Origin: Sagittula marina
GTDB lineage: Bacteria; Pseudomonadota; Alphaproteobacteria; Rhodobacterales; Rhodobacteraceae
Direction of reading: 5' to 3'
Assembly (NCBI RefSeq): GCF_014196795.1
Contig: NZ_JACIEJ010000012.1
Span: 62,001-126,000 of the forward strand
Length of the DNA stretch: 64,000 bases
Position 1 is the first letter of the stretch. Every line of letters begins with the position of its first letter. Below are positions 47,287 to 56,303 of this stretch, piece by piece. Made by a program: the position numbers and the translations under genes. Under the pieces are notes generated by a model, which was not told the origin of the DNA, did no database searches, and saw nothing but the letters and a program-made list of their open reading frames with translations.

Positions 47287-48810
47287 TTAGACCGTTTGGC
47301 CGTTGTCCATGCTTTTCAGGAATGCGTTGGCGCGGTCCAATATTCGACCGCGCTTATCCTCTGCCATACGATCCCACGTGCGGTACATGTTCCCCATACG
47401 ACCATTGTCCGAGAACCGGTCGCGGTGCCGATCAAGGAAATGCCAATATAGCAGGTTGAAGGGGCAGGCGTCGTCCTCTCCATCCTTCGCATTGACGTTA
47501 TAACTGCACTTGCCGCAGTGATCCGACATCTTCTTGATGTAGTTTCCGGACGAGACATAGGGCTTTGACGCGATCACGCCGCCGTCCGCGAACTGGCTCA
47601 TGCCGATGGTGTTGGGCGCCTCCACCCACTCGAAGGCATCAATGTAGACGCTCAGGTACCATTCGTGCACCTGATGCGGGTCTATCCCGGCCAACAGGGC
47701 GAAATTGCCCGTGACCATGAGGCGCTGAATGTGATGAGCATACCCTTCGGTGCGGGTCTGGTCGACCGCTTGGCCCACGCAGCGCATCCGCGTCTCGCCG
47801 CCCCAGTAAAACCACGGCAGGTCCCGGGCATGCTGCAAACCATTGCGCTGGGTGTAATCCGGCCCCTCGTGGAAATAGATGCCGCGCACATACTCCCGCC
47901 AGCCGATGATCTGACGGATGAATCCTTCGGCGGCGTTGATCGGCGCGTCCCCATTTTTCCAAGCCTGCTCGACCGCTTGGCAGACTTCCAGCGGATCAAG
48001 CAGGCCAATGTTGATGTAAGCAGACAGATGCGCGTGCCAGAGAAAGGCCTCCCCCTCCATCATCGCATCCTGATAGTCACCGAATTTCGGCAGCGTGGAT
48101 TTGACGAAATGCGCAAGCGCACGGCGGGCTTGCGCCTGATCCGTGGCGAGGGTGAAAGGTCGAAGTTCTCCGAAATTTTCACCGAATCTCGCCTCGACCA
48201 GATCCAAGACCTCCTCAACCGTCTCATCCGGCGTGAATTGCATCGGGGCTGTATCCACCTCGCCAGAGGCCGGTTTGCGGTTGTCGTGATCGTAGTTCCA
48301 CTGATCGCCAGCGGGCTGATCACCGTCCATCATCAAATCGGTCTTGCGCCGCATGTCGCGGTAAAAATACTCCATACGCAGGGCATTGCGACCCTTGGCC
48401 CACTCATTGAAATCCCGGTGCGTGGCGATGAAACGATCATCCTCCACCTGCTGCACCTTGAGCGGGCAGTGGTTCAAAGCATCGATCAACCGCCATTCGC
48501 CGGGTTCGGTGGCGATGACATCGCTGGCGCTGAACTGCTCTGCACGACGCAGCAGCTCTCCACAGATGCTGCCGGAATTGTCGGTGTCGTCGAGCTCAGT
48601 ATAAGCGACCTGCCAGCCATCGTCCTGAAGGCGCGCCGCGAATTTGCGCATGGCTGCGAAGATCAGCGCGATCTTCTTGGGGTGGTGGCCAACATAGGCC
48701 GTCTCATCCGCGACCTCGGCCATCACGACCACATCCCGCGATTTATCGGCGGCTTTCAACGCCGCCATGCGGTCGGACAGCTGGTCCCCAAGGACGAGGA
48801 CAAGGTTCAC
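47287..48810 (-). CDS. Cryptochrome/photolyase family protein, FeS type
   Basis: 507 residues from a GTG at 48810 preceded by AAAGGA and overlapping the SDR stop (GTGA). The N-terminus NLVLVLGDQLS and the C-terminal text GNFALLAGIDPHQVHEWYLSVY and NTIGMSQFADGG match the prokaryotic FeS-BCP/CryPro group (PhrB/CryB). Cysteines for a 4Fe-4S cluster are present in MRCVGQ, HCGKCSYN and ACPFN. Members repair (6-4) photoproducts or act as light-responsive regulators with FAD and a lumazine cofactor. It is encoded downstream of, and coupled to, an SDR gene. Confidence 0.9.
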   Translation of the reverse strand: MNLVLVLGDQLSDRMAALKAADKSRDVVVMAEVADETAYVGHHPKKIALIFAAMRKFAARLQDDGWQVAYTELDDTDNSGSICGELLRRAEQFSASDVIATEPGEWRLIDALNHCPLKVQQVEDDRFIATHRDFNEWAKGRNALRMEYFYRDMRRKTDLMMDGDQPAGDQWNYDHDNRKPASGEVDTAPMQFTPDETVEEVLDLVEARFGENFGELRPFTLATDQAQARRALAHFVKSTLPKFGDYQDAMMEGEAFLWHAHLSAYINIGLLDPLEVCQAVEQAWKNGDAPINAAEGFIRQIIGWREYVRGIYFHEGPDYTQRNGLQHARDLPWFYWGGETRMRCVGQAVDQTRTEGYAHHIQRLMVTGNFALLAGIDPHQVHEWYLSVYIDAFEWVEAPNTIGMSQFADGGVIASKPYVSSGNYIKKMSDHCGKCSYNVNAKDGEDDACPFNLLYWHFLDRHRDRFSDNGRMGNMYRTWDRMAEDKRGRILDRANAFLKSMDNGQTV

Positions 48811-49475
48811 CACGGAATGTCCTTTCCGGTGTAATCGAGGAAGCGGCCACTGTCCCGTGACGTCAGGCCGCAGACCACATCCAACAGGCGTGCCGCCGCG
48901 ACGTCGGGTGTGACCGTTGCATGGCGGTCCTGATAGCCGTTGGTGAAGTCCGTTTCCACCGTGCCGGGGTGCAGGCAGATGCAGCAAAGACCTTTGTATT
49001 TACGCCCTAATTCTATCGACGCCCCGTGAATAAATTGGTTCACGCCCGCCTTTGCTGCCCGATATCCATACCAGCCGCCCAACCGGTTGTCGCCGATAGA
49101 GCCGACCCGCGCTGACAGAACCGCAAAGACCGATGTATCATGTCGTGGCAGCAGGCGGCGGGCGTGTTTCAGGATCAGGAGCGGTCCGATCGCGTTGACC
49201 GCATATTGGTCCGCCAAGGCCCGTGCATCCACCGCGTCCAATGATTTTTCCGGCGCTGCGCCGTTGATCCGCAGCGCACCTGTGGCGACAAAGATCAGGT
49301 CAAATGTCCCCTCCAGATGACCCAATGCCTCGGCCACGCTGTCCTCGGAGGTGATGTCCAGCCCGTCGACGGAGCGTGACAGGCCGACGGTCTCTATATC
49401 TCGAGCCTCAAGCGCCTGCGCCAAGGCTGCGCCTATGCCGCCGGACGACCCTATGATCAATGCGCGTTTCATCAT
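48807..49475 (-). CDS. Short-chain dehydrogenase/reductase
   Basis: 222 residues from ATG 49475 (ATG 49472 is adjacent). The Rossmann motif is ALIIGSSGGIGAALAQAL (about 4-21) and the catalytic Tyr-Lys pair is in YGYRAAKAGVN. It is short, with C-factor/CsgA-like features. The substrate is unknown. The stop overlaps the photolyase start, so the two are probably co-expressed, a pairing seen in several marine bacteria. Confidence 0.88.
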   Translation of the reverse strand: MMKRALIIGSSGGIGAALAQALEARDIETVGLSRSVDGLDITSEDSVAEALGHLEGTFDLIFVATGALRINGAAPEKSLDAVDARALADQYAVNAIGPLLILKHARRLLPRHDTSVFAVLSARVGSIGDNRLGGWYGYRAAKAGVNQFIHGASIELGRKYKGLCCICLHPGTVETDFTNGYQDRHATVTPDVAAARLLDVVCGLTSRDSGRFLDYTGKDIPW

Positions 49476-49503
49476 GCGCCAGTTAGGGGGCGCGTCACTG
49501 GCT

Positions 49504-50571
49504 TCAACCCCGGCCGATGTCCTCCGGCGCAATGGCCACAGTCTTGACCACCGCATGGCACGATACGCCCTCCGCCAGTCCAAGCGCCTGGGCAGAGCGT
49601 TGCGTGACCCGGGCGAGCACCCGACCGGCGGGCGTGCGCAAGGCCACCAGCGCGCCGGGGCCATCCCCTGAGCGGATGCTATCCACATGACCCGGAAGGA
49701 TATTCAGCGCGGACAAACCTTCAGGACGCGACCGAGACAGAATGACCTCCTGCGCCGCGATACGAATGCGCACGACGTCACCGACTGATGAGGAGACGCG
49801 CGGCAGAAACAACGGCACGCCACTGGCATCCAGTTCAGTCAGTCCGTCATCGTGATGGCGGGCAACTCGCGCTTCGAGCACGGCACCGACGCCGCGGATG
49901 CCTGCTGGCACCAGAGCCGGGTCGCCCAAAACGTCGCGCGCCGTGCCTTGACGCAGCACGCGTCCCTCGTCGAGAACGACGACTTGCGTTGCAAGACGGG
50001 CGACTTCTGCCGGCGAATGGGTGACGTAAAGGATCGGGATGTCCCGATCCCTGAGCATTTCGAAATACGGAAGAATGTCGCCCTTTCGCGCCTCGTCCAG
50101 CGCGGCAAGCGGTTCGTCGGCAAGGATCACGCCAGGATTCGCCAAAAGCGCCCGACCGATGGCCACGCGCTGCTGTTCACCACCAGAAAGGCCTGCGGGG
50201 CGGCGGTGTATCAGATCACCTATGCCCAGCATGTCCACCACATCGGACAGCTCGCCTGTGCCTCCACGCCTTTGCCCGTAAAGTAAATTTTGACGCACTG
50301 TCAGATGTGGAAACAGGCGGCCTTCCTGAAATATAACTCCAAGCCCGCGTTTGTGCGGCGGCAGCCAGATGTTGCGGTCGGTGTCCCCCAGCACGCGGTC
50401 CTGGAGCACGATCCGCCCCTTGTCCGGACGTAACAGGCCGGCGACCGCCTTGATCACGCTGCTTTTCCCGGAGCCGGAACGGCCAAAAAGCACTGTCAGT
50501 CCGGGTGGTAAATGCAGGTCGACGTCCAGCGCAAAGTCGCCAAAACGGTGAGACAGCGCGATCTCAAGCAT
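49504..50571 (-). CDS. modC: Molybdate ABC transporter ATP-binding protein
   Basis: 355 residues from ATG 50571, overlapping the modB stop (ATGA). It has Walker A GRSGSGKSS, Q-loop GVIFQEGRLFPH, signature [15 protein letters not shown], Walker B VILADEPLAALD and a switch His in VTHSPAEV. A C-terminal TOBE/MOP domain (about 290-355, LSALNILPGHVDSI) is typical of ModC and binds molybdate. A longer open frame to 51255 lies over modB and is not coding. Confidence 0.95.
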   Translation of the reverse strand: MLEIALSHRFGDFALDVDLHLPPGLTVLFGRSGSGKSSVIKAVAGLLRPDKGRIVLQDRVLGDTDRNIWLPPHKRGLGVIFQEGRLFPHLTVRQNLLYGQRRGGTGELSDVVDMLGIGDLIHRRPAGLSGGEQQRVAIGRALLANPGVILADEPLAALDEARKGDILPYFEMLRDRDIPILYVTHSPAEVARLATQVVVLDEGRVLRQGTARDVLGDPALVPAGIRGVGAVLEARVARHHDDGLTELDASGVPLFLPRVSSSVGDVVRIRIAAQEVILSRSRPEGLSALNILPGHVDSIRSGDGPGALVALRTPAGRVLARVTQRSAQALGLAEGVSCHAVVKTVAIAPEDIGRG

Positions 50572-51260
50572 CACGCGCCAACCCGCGCGGCAATCTTGCG
50601 CGACACCCATTCGGACAGCATCAGCGCCGTCATGGCCACCACCACGGACACAACGACCAGCCGCAGCGCAGAGGATTCGCCACCCGGCACCTGCAGAAAC
50701 GCGTAGATCGCGGACGGCAGCGTTTGTGTTTGGCCCGGAATGTTGGAAACGAAGGTGATCGTGGCCCCGAATTCTCCCATCGCCTTGGCAAACGCAAGAA
50801 TTGCGCCGGTCAGAACGCCCGGCAGGATCAAAGGCAGGGTGATGGTGCAAAAGACCCCGGCGCGAGACGCCCCAAGCGTGGCTGCGGCTTCTTCTAGTTT
50901 GGGATCGACGGCCTCGATGGACAGACGCATGGCACGCACCATCAAAGGGAAGCCCATGATAGCCGCAGCCAGGGCCGCGCCGGTCCAACGGAACGCCAGC
51001 GGCAGGCCAATGGTGTCGAGCAGTTGCCCCACCGGAGCCCGCGGGCTGAAGGTCATCAACAACAGATAGCCTGTCACAACCGGCGGCAGGATCAGGGGCA
51101 AATGCACCAGACCGTTCAGGACCTGTCGCCCGGGAAACCGCCAGCGGGCCAGGGCGTAGGCGCAGAGCATCCCAAATGGCAGTGAGGACAGCATGGCCCA
51201 GAACGACACCTTTAACGACAGGGCCACGGCGGCCCATTCCTGCGGCCCGAGCCAACTCAT
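50571..51260 (-). CDS. modB: Molybdate ABC transporter permease
   Basis: 229 residues from ATG 51260 (a GTG at 51263 directly follows the modA stop). Five or six TM helices are evident. The EAA cytoplasmic loop is EAVDPKLEEAAATLGASRAGVFCTI, seen around residues 125-149. LPLILPPVVTGYLLL and FGATITFVSNIPGQTQTL are ModB-like. It forms the membrane channel of the ModABC molybdate importer. Confidence 0.95.
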   Translation of the reverse strand: MSWLGPQEWAAVALSLKVSFWAMLSSLPFGMLCAYALARWRFPGRQVLNGLVHLPLILPPVVTGYLLLMTFSPRAPVGQLLDTIGLPLAFRWTGAALAAAIMGFPLMVRAMRLSIEAVDPKLEEAAATLGASRAGVFCTITLPLILPGVLTGAILAFAKAMGEFGATITFVSNIPGQTQTLPSAIYAFLQVPGGESSALRLVVVSVVVAMTALMLSEWVSRKIAARVGA

Positions 51261-51263
51261 CAC

Positions 51264-52013
51264 TCAGTCACCCAGAACACGGAAGCCATTGGATTCGAAA
51301 AGGGTTTTGGCCTCAGGCGTTTTCAGAAATGACACGAAAGGCAAGGCCTCCTGTGCTTGTCCATCCAGTGCGGCCACCGGGTAGATGACAGGGGGATGGC
51401 TGTCGGACGGAAAACTGGCGCGTGCATAAACCCTCGGTTCTGCCTGCGCATCGGTGGCGTACACGATCCCAAACGGTGCGGCGCCCAGCGCGACCAAAGC
51501 CAGTGCCGCCCGCACATTATCAGTCTGCGCAACCTGCGGCGCGACGCTGTCCCACAGCGTCAGATGCTCCAAAGCTGCTTTGCCATAGATGCCGGCGGGC
51601 ACTGCATCCACCAACGCCATGGCCAGTTTGCCGCCGCCCAAGAGCCCCACCAGATCCGTTTCCGGTCCGAGAGTTACAGGGTCACCGGGCGTGCCAGAGA
51701 CCAGGACCAACGCATTGCCGAGCAAATCGGTGCGCGTGCCCTCGGCCAGCAGTCCCGCGTCCTCCAGACTGTCCATCCAGCCCACGTTTGCCGACAGGAA
51801 TACATCCGCCGGAGCCCCCTGCTGGATCTGTCGCGCCAGCGCCGACGATCCAGCATAGCTGACCACGACCTCGTCGGCGGTCTCTTGTTCGTAGGCCGCG
51901 ATGACCTCGTCCAAGGCGGTGCGGAGGGAGGCCGCGGCAAAGACCGTCACCTCGCGCGCGGCCAAAGGCGTGGCGAGACTGAGAGCGACAAGCGAGGCGA
52001 CGATGCGTTTCAT
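51264..52013 (-). CDS. modA: Molybdate-binding periplasmic protein
   Basis: 249 residues from ATG 52013; an in-frame ATG at 52043 would add a non-signal-like extension. A signal peptide ends at about residue 18 (TPLAA-R). The mature protein starts EVTVFAAASLRTALDEV and has YAGSSALARQIQQGAPADVFLSA, the oxyanion-binding loop of ModA. GIYGKAALEHLTLW and DNVRAALALVALGAAPFGIVYATDA are also family text. It delivers molybdate to ModBC. The gene follows dgt by 79 bp on the same strand. Confidence 0.95.
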   Translation of the reverse strand: MKRIVASLVALSLATPLAAREVTVFAAASLRTALDEVIAAYEQETADEVVVSYAGSSALARQIQQGAPADVFLSANVGWMDSLEDAGLLAEGTRTDLLGNALVLVSGTPGDPVTLGPETDLVGLLGGGKLAMALVDAVPAGIYGKAALEHLTLWDSVAPQVAQTDNVRAALALVALGAAPFGIVYATDAQAEPRVYARASFPSDSHPPVIYPVAALDGQAQEALPFVSFLKTPEAKTLFESNGFRVLGD

Positions 52014-52092
52014 ATCAAAGGTGTCGCATGTGGGCAGACACATCGCCAGATGAAAATCACCGGCAGAACCGGATGTTTCAGCTATGGGGCGG

Positions 52093-53442
52093 TTACGTTC
52101 CGGATAGCATTCGCGACATCCTCAGTGCATATCGATCTGTCATGCCAGAAGTAAAATCAGCCAAAGCGTGCAAGGCGCTCTCGGGATCGGTCACGTCGCG
52201 CAGGTCCAACTTCAAAGCCCGCACAAGGTGTGTCGAATGCTCTGACAGGTGTTCTGTGTTCCAATTAGAAGACGCAAGATCCTCGTAAACCGGAAGAATG
52301 CCGGACATGACATTCGCTATGATCCGACGGCCAGAAATCTCCAGCTCGGTCTTGCGCGTGGCCGTAAAGATCCGCTCGCGCGCCGTGCGTTTGATCCCGG
52401 CAAATACCTCGCTCAAACGGCTTGCGCCGACCAGATCGTCCGAAAACCTGCCTGACATGATGTCGGCGTAATTGTTTTGAAATGCTGTGGCGCAAGCGTC
52501 GATTGCTGCCCCTATGGCGCGGGCGCGCAGATAGGCGATCTGTTCTTCTTCTGTCATGTCCGCGCGCTGTTGCACATGCGCGCCGATCACATCGGCCAAT
52601 AGATCACGGACAGTCTGGAACGGCAGTTCACCCGTGGTGAAGGCGTCTTCCAGATCTACGATATTGTACGTGATGTCGTCGGCGGCCTCGACCAAAAACA
52701 CCAAGGGATGTCGGGCCCAAGCCGATGCGGAATCCGCCCCGATCTGCGACAGACCAAGCCCCTCCGCCACGTTGGAGAATATTGCCAACTCATTGTTGAA
52801 AATGCCGAACTTTTTCAGGCCGACGTAATTTTTGCTGCCGAGAAGCGCCTTTCGGTCCGCTGCGGTGACCGGGTATTTGGTAAAGGCTCCGAGGACGGCC
52901 TTCGACAAACGCATGCCACCATCGTTGCGGTACATTTCCAGCCGCGTCAGAATGCGAAATCCTTGTGCGTTGCCCTCGAACGCGGTGAATTGGTGCCGAA
53001 GCTCTTTGGGAAGGTCCGCGCAGAGGCCACGCTCCTTGGCGAAGGCCTCCGCAAACCAGGCGCCCATGGACTCCTCACCGGAATGTCCAAAGGGCGGATT
53101 GCCTATGTCATGCGCAACACAAGCGGCCTGAACGATGTCTGGCAGATCTTGCGCCTGGGCACCGGTCACGTGACCGGTTTCTTCGAGCCAGTCGCTTACT
53201 CTCATAGCGAGTGATCGACCTACGCTGCCAACCTCGATTGAATGGATCAGTCGATGATGCACGTGATCGTGGGCATAGAGCGGCTGAACCTGTGTTTTGT
53301 TCGCCAACCGACGGAACGGGGCGGAGAACACGATGCGGTCATGATCTTGTAGAAAGATCGAGCGACTCCGGCGGGGTATGTAGTCGTCATCACCCAGCCG
53401 TTGCGCGTTTAGCAGGGCGTCCCACGTCATGTTTGTGGTCAT
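52093..53442 (-). CDS. dgt: Deoxyguanosinetriphosphate triphosphohydrolase-like protein
   Basis: 449 residues from ATG 53442 (GGAGAG upstream). HD-domain metal ligands are seen in HHRLIHSIEV and CVAHDIGNPPFGHSGEE (HD motif), with NDGGMRLSKAVLG and LVEAADDITYNIVDLEDA further on. It cleaves dGTP to deoxyguanosine and triphosphate, so controls dNTP pools. It resembles the short dGTPase-like type. It lies upstream of modABC on the same strand, but a functional tie is not obvious. Confidence 0.93.
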   Translation of the reverse strand: MTTNMTWDALLNAQRLGDDDYIPRRSRSIFLQDHDRIVFSAPFRRLANKTQVQPLYAHDHVHHRLIHSIEVGSVGRSLAMRVSDWLEETGHVTGAQAQDLPDIVQAACVAHDIGNPPFGHSGEESMGAWFAEAFAKERGLCADLPKELRHQFTAFEGNAQGFRILTRLEMYRNDGGMRLSKAVLGAFTKYPVTAADRKALLGSKNYVGLKKFGIFNNELAIFSNVAEGLGLSQIGADSASAWARHPLVFLVEAADDITYNIVDLEDAFTTGELPFQTVRDLLADVIGAHVQQRADMTEEEQIAYLRARAIGAAIDACATAFQNNYADIMSGRFSDDLVGASRLSEVFAGIKRTARERIFTATRKTELEISGRRIIANVMSGILPVYEDLASSNWNTEHLSEHSTHLVRALKLDLRDVTDPESALHALADFTSGMTDRYALRMSRMLSGT

Positions 53443-53754
53443 ATTCTCTCCGCACCGAATTGAGCAACTGTCTGCTGCGCACCATAGACCGGTCTGTGTA
53501 CGCGCTGTTTTCGCCGATTTCCACTGCCTCACAGGGCGTCGGTCAAGACGTTAAAACCCATGCAGCCGCCCGCGACAACCACGGCAAGTCGCGCACGCAG
53601 GCTTGGCATGTTAAAATGCAAGATACGGAGAAAACAGACCGGAACACGATCCTAATGACACTGAGGAAGACGTCGGACTCCATGTCTTTGCCGTAGATGT
53701 GCGCACCTTTGGGGTCCCGATATCTTGCGGGATATCAAACCATAGTGAAACGCC
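53443..53754. other. Intergenic region between lysR and dgt
   Basis: About 310 bp without a supportable gene. Two short motifs are visible: AGACCGGTCT, a 10-bp palindrome near 53490-53500, and GATATC-TTGCGG-GATATC near 53720-53738. The promoter of dgt must lie here, but no clear -35/-10 pair stands out. Confidence 0.5.
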
Positions 53755-54624
53755 TCACCCCAGCAGTTCCGCAACAAGGGGATTTGGGAAACGCCGGTCA
53801 AGCGTCACGACAAAGAAGGCCTCTACGATACCGTCCAGTTGCGCGGCCTCGGTCAGCAGACCATCCGCCAACTCGTCCTGTACAACAATTGGCGGGATCA
53901 CGGCGAGGCCAGCATCCTCTCGTGTCAGCAGACGCAGCATCGCCATATCGTCAGCCTCTGCCGCGACCTGTGGCGACACGCCAAGTCGCGACAGCAACCC
54001 GTCGAACGCTGTGCGAATGGCGGTTTCGGGCGTCGGCAGGATCAGAGGCTCGGACGCCAAGAGGTCGGCCAACGCGCGCGGGGGCCGACCCACGCGGTCT
54101 GCTGTGCCGATCAGGCTGACGGGTTGTTCCGAGAGCCGCTGCACAATGTACCGGCTGGCGGCATCGCGGGCGGGGGCGAGGTTGGTGAGGACCATATCGA
54201 GCGCCATGCCTTCAAGACCGCGCAAGAGGTCAGTCTGGCGCCCCGAGCGCAGCACAACCTCTACGTCACGGCGGCCGATAAAGGGGCGTAAAAGCTGCAT
54301 CTGAAAGTTCCGCGACAGGGTGGCAAGAGCCCCGACCCGCAACGCCCGTCTTCCGCCACCGCTTTCACGCAACGTGGCGCTGAGATCTTCGGCCGTTCGA
54401 AATATAGCCTCGGCATGGTCGAGCGCGATCCGGCCCGCCTCCGTCAGCAGCAATCTGCGACCACGGCGTTCAAAAAGATCGTGCCCGAGAGACACCTCCA
54501 GCGTCTTTATCTGTGTGGACAGGGCCGATTGCGACAGGTTCAAAGTGCGCGCCGCGCCGGTCAGCGTACCGTCGTGGGCGACAGCGCGAAAGAGGCGCAA
54601 ATGGTGCAGGTTGAGACTCGACAT
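53755..54624 (-). CDS. LysR-family transcriptional regulator divergent from dabBA
   Basis: 289 residues. The N-terminal helix-turn-helix reads LHHLRLFRAVAHDGTLTGAARTLNLSQSALSTQIKTLE (seen across residues 6-43) and is followed by the usual linker helix and a LysR substrate-binding domain. Divergence from the DIC-uptake genes suggests it regulates them, perhaps sensing a carbon metabolite as CbbR/CcmR do. Its start codon is 1 bp from a perfect 17-bp palindrome, suggesting autoregulation. Confidence 0.9.
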   Translation of the reverse strand: MSSLNLHHLRLFRAVAHDGTLTGAARTLNLSQSALSTQIKTLEVSLGHDLFERRGRRLLLTEAGRIALDHAEAIFRTAEDLSATLRESGGGRRALRVGALATLSRNFQMQLLRPFIGRRDVEVVLRSGRQTDLLRGLEGMALDMVLTNLAPARDAASRYIVQRLSEQPVSLIGTADRVGRPPRALADLLASEPLILPTPETAIRTAFDGLLSRLGVSPQVAAEADDMAMLRLLTREDAGLAVIPPIVVQDELADGLLTEAAQLDGIVEAFFVVTLDRRFPNPLVAELLG

Positions 54625-54625
54625 A

Positions 54626-54642
54626 GTTCTATTATATAGAAC
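54626..54642. promoter_or_regulatory. Palindromic LysR operator candidate
   Basis: GTTCTAT-TAT-ATAGAAC has perfect 7-bp arms and contains a T-N11-A core, the LysR-type site. It lies directly upstream of the lysR ATG and about 86 bp before dabB, inside an AT-rich divergent promoter region (54626-54680). Confidence 0.6.
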
Positions 54643-54727
54643 GTTTCTGAATATTATTAGTATTTTTTTTATTTAATCAGCGCCGCTATTCCGGCTCGGG
54701 AGACCTGACCCGAAACGGAGTTGCGCG

Positions 54728-56287
54728 ATGTTGCCTGTTCTGACGATCCTTCTTCTTGCTCCACTGGCGCTTATGACTGCGGCCGGTGTCTATGCCCTGC
54801 GTCCGGGCGGTTGGCCGCAACGGCGCAGTCATCTGTCAGAAGGCGCCGCGCTTGTTGCGGTGCTGTTCGCCGTCGCGGCAGTTTTGATGCTTTTGGACGG
54901 GGGCCCCGTTACGCTGGAGGCCCCCTTTGCCACATGGCTTGCGCTGCGGCTCGATTCAGTCAGCGCGACCATGATGCTTCTGGTTGCCTTCATCGGCTGG
55001 GTGGTGATGCGGTACGCGCGACCTTACCTGGACGGCGAACCGCGCGAAGCGGCGTTTCACGGTCTGATGCTGGTCACGCTGGCGGCGGTGCTGCTTCTGG
55101 CGCTGGCAGGCAGCTTTGCCGTGCTGGTGACTGCTTTCGGTTTGATCGGACTAAGCCTTCGGGCACTGCTGCTGTTCTACGGAGAGCGCCCGGAAGCCAA
55201 ACGGGCAGCAAACAAATTCACATTGGTCTGGGGCCTGGGCGATGCGGCGTTGATCGGAGCGGCCTGCGTTTTCTGGCTGGACCAAGGAAGCCTGAGCTTT
55301 GCGGACATCACGGCAAGCGCACAGGACGGGCTTTCCCTTGCGGGCAAGATCGGCTTGGCTCTGTTGATCCTGGGCGCAGTACTGAAGACGGCCACATTCC
55401 CAATGCATGGGTGGCTGACCGAGGTGATGGAGGCGCCGACGCCGGTATCGGCACTGCTGCATGCGGGGATCATCAATTCCGGTGGCATCGTCCTGATCCG
55501 CATGGCTGAGGTCGTACAGGCCAGCCCCGGAAGCATGGCCGCGCTCGTGATGATCGGCGGTCTCACCGCCCTGTTCGGTGCGGTGGTTATGCTGACCCAA
55601 AGTGCGGTCAAGACGGCACTTGCCTGGTCCACGATCAGCCAGATGGGATTCATGCTGTTGCAATGCGGTCTGGGGCTCTGGACGCTCGCGCTGCTGCATA
55701 TTGTGGCGCACTCGCTATACAAGGCCCATGCTTTCCTGAGTTCAGGCTCTGCGGTGCAAGCGGTCGCGGCCGTGCGCAAACCGGGCCCCGTGGCCGTGCC
55801 CAACCTGAAGGCAGTGGCGCGGGCCTTTGCAATTGCGCTCGTTCTCTACGCCCTTGTGGCAAGTGGGTTCATTGCACTGATAGGTCCGAAATCAGAACAG
55901 GCGCTGGCGCTTGGGGTGATCCTGGTCTTTGGCGTGGCCTACCTGGTCGCACAGGGGTTGGCGGATGCCGCCCCGGCTGCGCTGACCCAGCGGACGACGT
56001 TGGCCTCCGTAGCAACCGCGCTGGGGTATTTCACATTTCAACTGATCGCAGGTGGTCTTTGGGGCGCGCAACTGCCCGCGCCGCCGGTTCCCGGAGCGCT
56101 GGAGTGGGCCATGATCGTGCTCGCCTTGGTGTCCTTCGGGCTGGTGGCATTCGCGCAATCCCTGTTCCCGCTCTGGGCACATCACCCGTCGATGGCCGGG
56201 CTGCGGGTGCATATCGCAAACGGGCTTTACCTGAATACGCTCCTCGACCGGCTGATCGGCGGGCTGCGCGCGCAAAAAACGTCTTGA
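54728..56287 (+). CDS. dabB: DAB complex membrane subunit DabB (NuoL/NdhF-like)
   Basis: 519 residues with about 13-14 TM helices of the proton-pumping NADH dehydrogenase/Mrp antiporter family. The hallmark KTATFPMHGWLTEVM and EAPTPVSALLHAG segments (about 219-245) hold the conserved Lys/His/Glu of the proton path. It is not part of a nuo operon: the partner downstream is dabA. DabB is the cation-channel subunit that drives DabA to trap CO2 as bicarbonate. GGAG precedes the ATG by about 8 nt. Confidence 0.9.
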   Translation: MLPVLTILLLAPLALMTAAGVYALRPGGWPQRRSHLSEGAALVAVLFAVAAVLMLLDGGPVTLEAPFATWLALRLDSVSATMMLLVAFIGWVVMRYARPYLDGEPREAAFHGLMLVTLAAVLLLALAGSFAVLVTAFGLIGLSLRALLLFYGERPEAKRAANKFTLVWGLGDAALIGAACVFWLDQGSLSFADITASAQDGLSLAGKIGLALLILGAVLKTATFPMHGWLTEVMEAPTPVSALLHAGIINSGGIVLIRMAEVVQASPGSMAALVMIGGLTALFGAVVMLTQSAVKTALAWSTISQMGFMLLQCGLGLWTLALLHIVAHSLYKAHAFLSSGSAVQAVAAVRKPGPVAVPNLKAVARAFAIALVLYALVASGFIALIGPKSEQALALGVILVFGVAYLVAQGLADAAPAALTQRTTLASVATALGYFTFQLIAGGLWGAQLPAPPVPGALEWAMIVLALVSFGLVAFAQSLFPLWAHHPSMAGLRVHIANGLYLNTLLDRLIGGLRAQKTS

Positions 56288-56303
56288 TACAAGGAAGAAA
56301 CCG

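Noticed and set aside
50572-51255. N-terminal extension of modC to 51255
   Set aside because: Overlaps modB completely, and modC has a proper ATG overlapping the modB stop.
54728-56287. NADH dehydrogenase subunit 5 (nuoL) or Mrp antiporter
   Set aside because: No other nuo or mrp genes are nearby and the partner downstream is unmistakably dabA.
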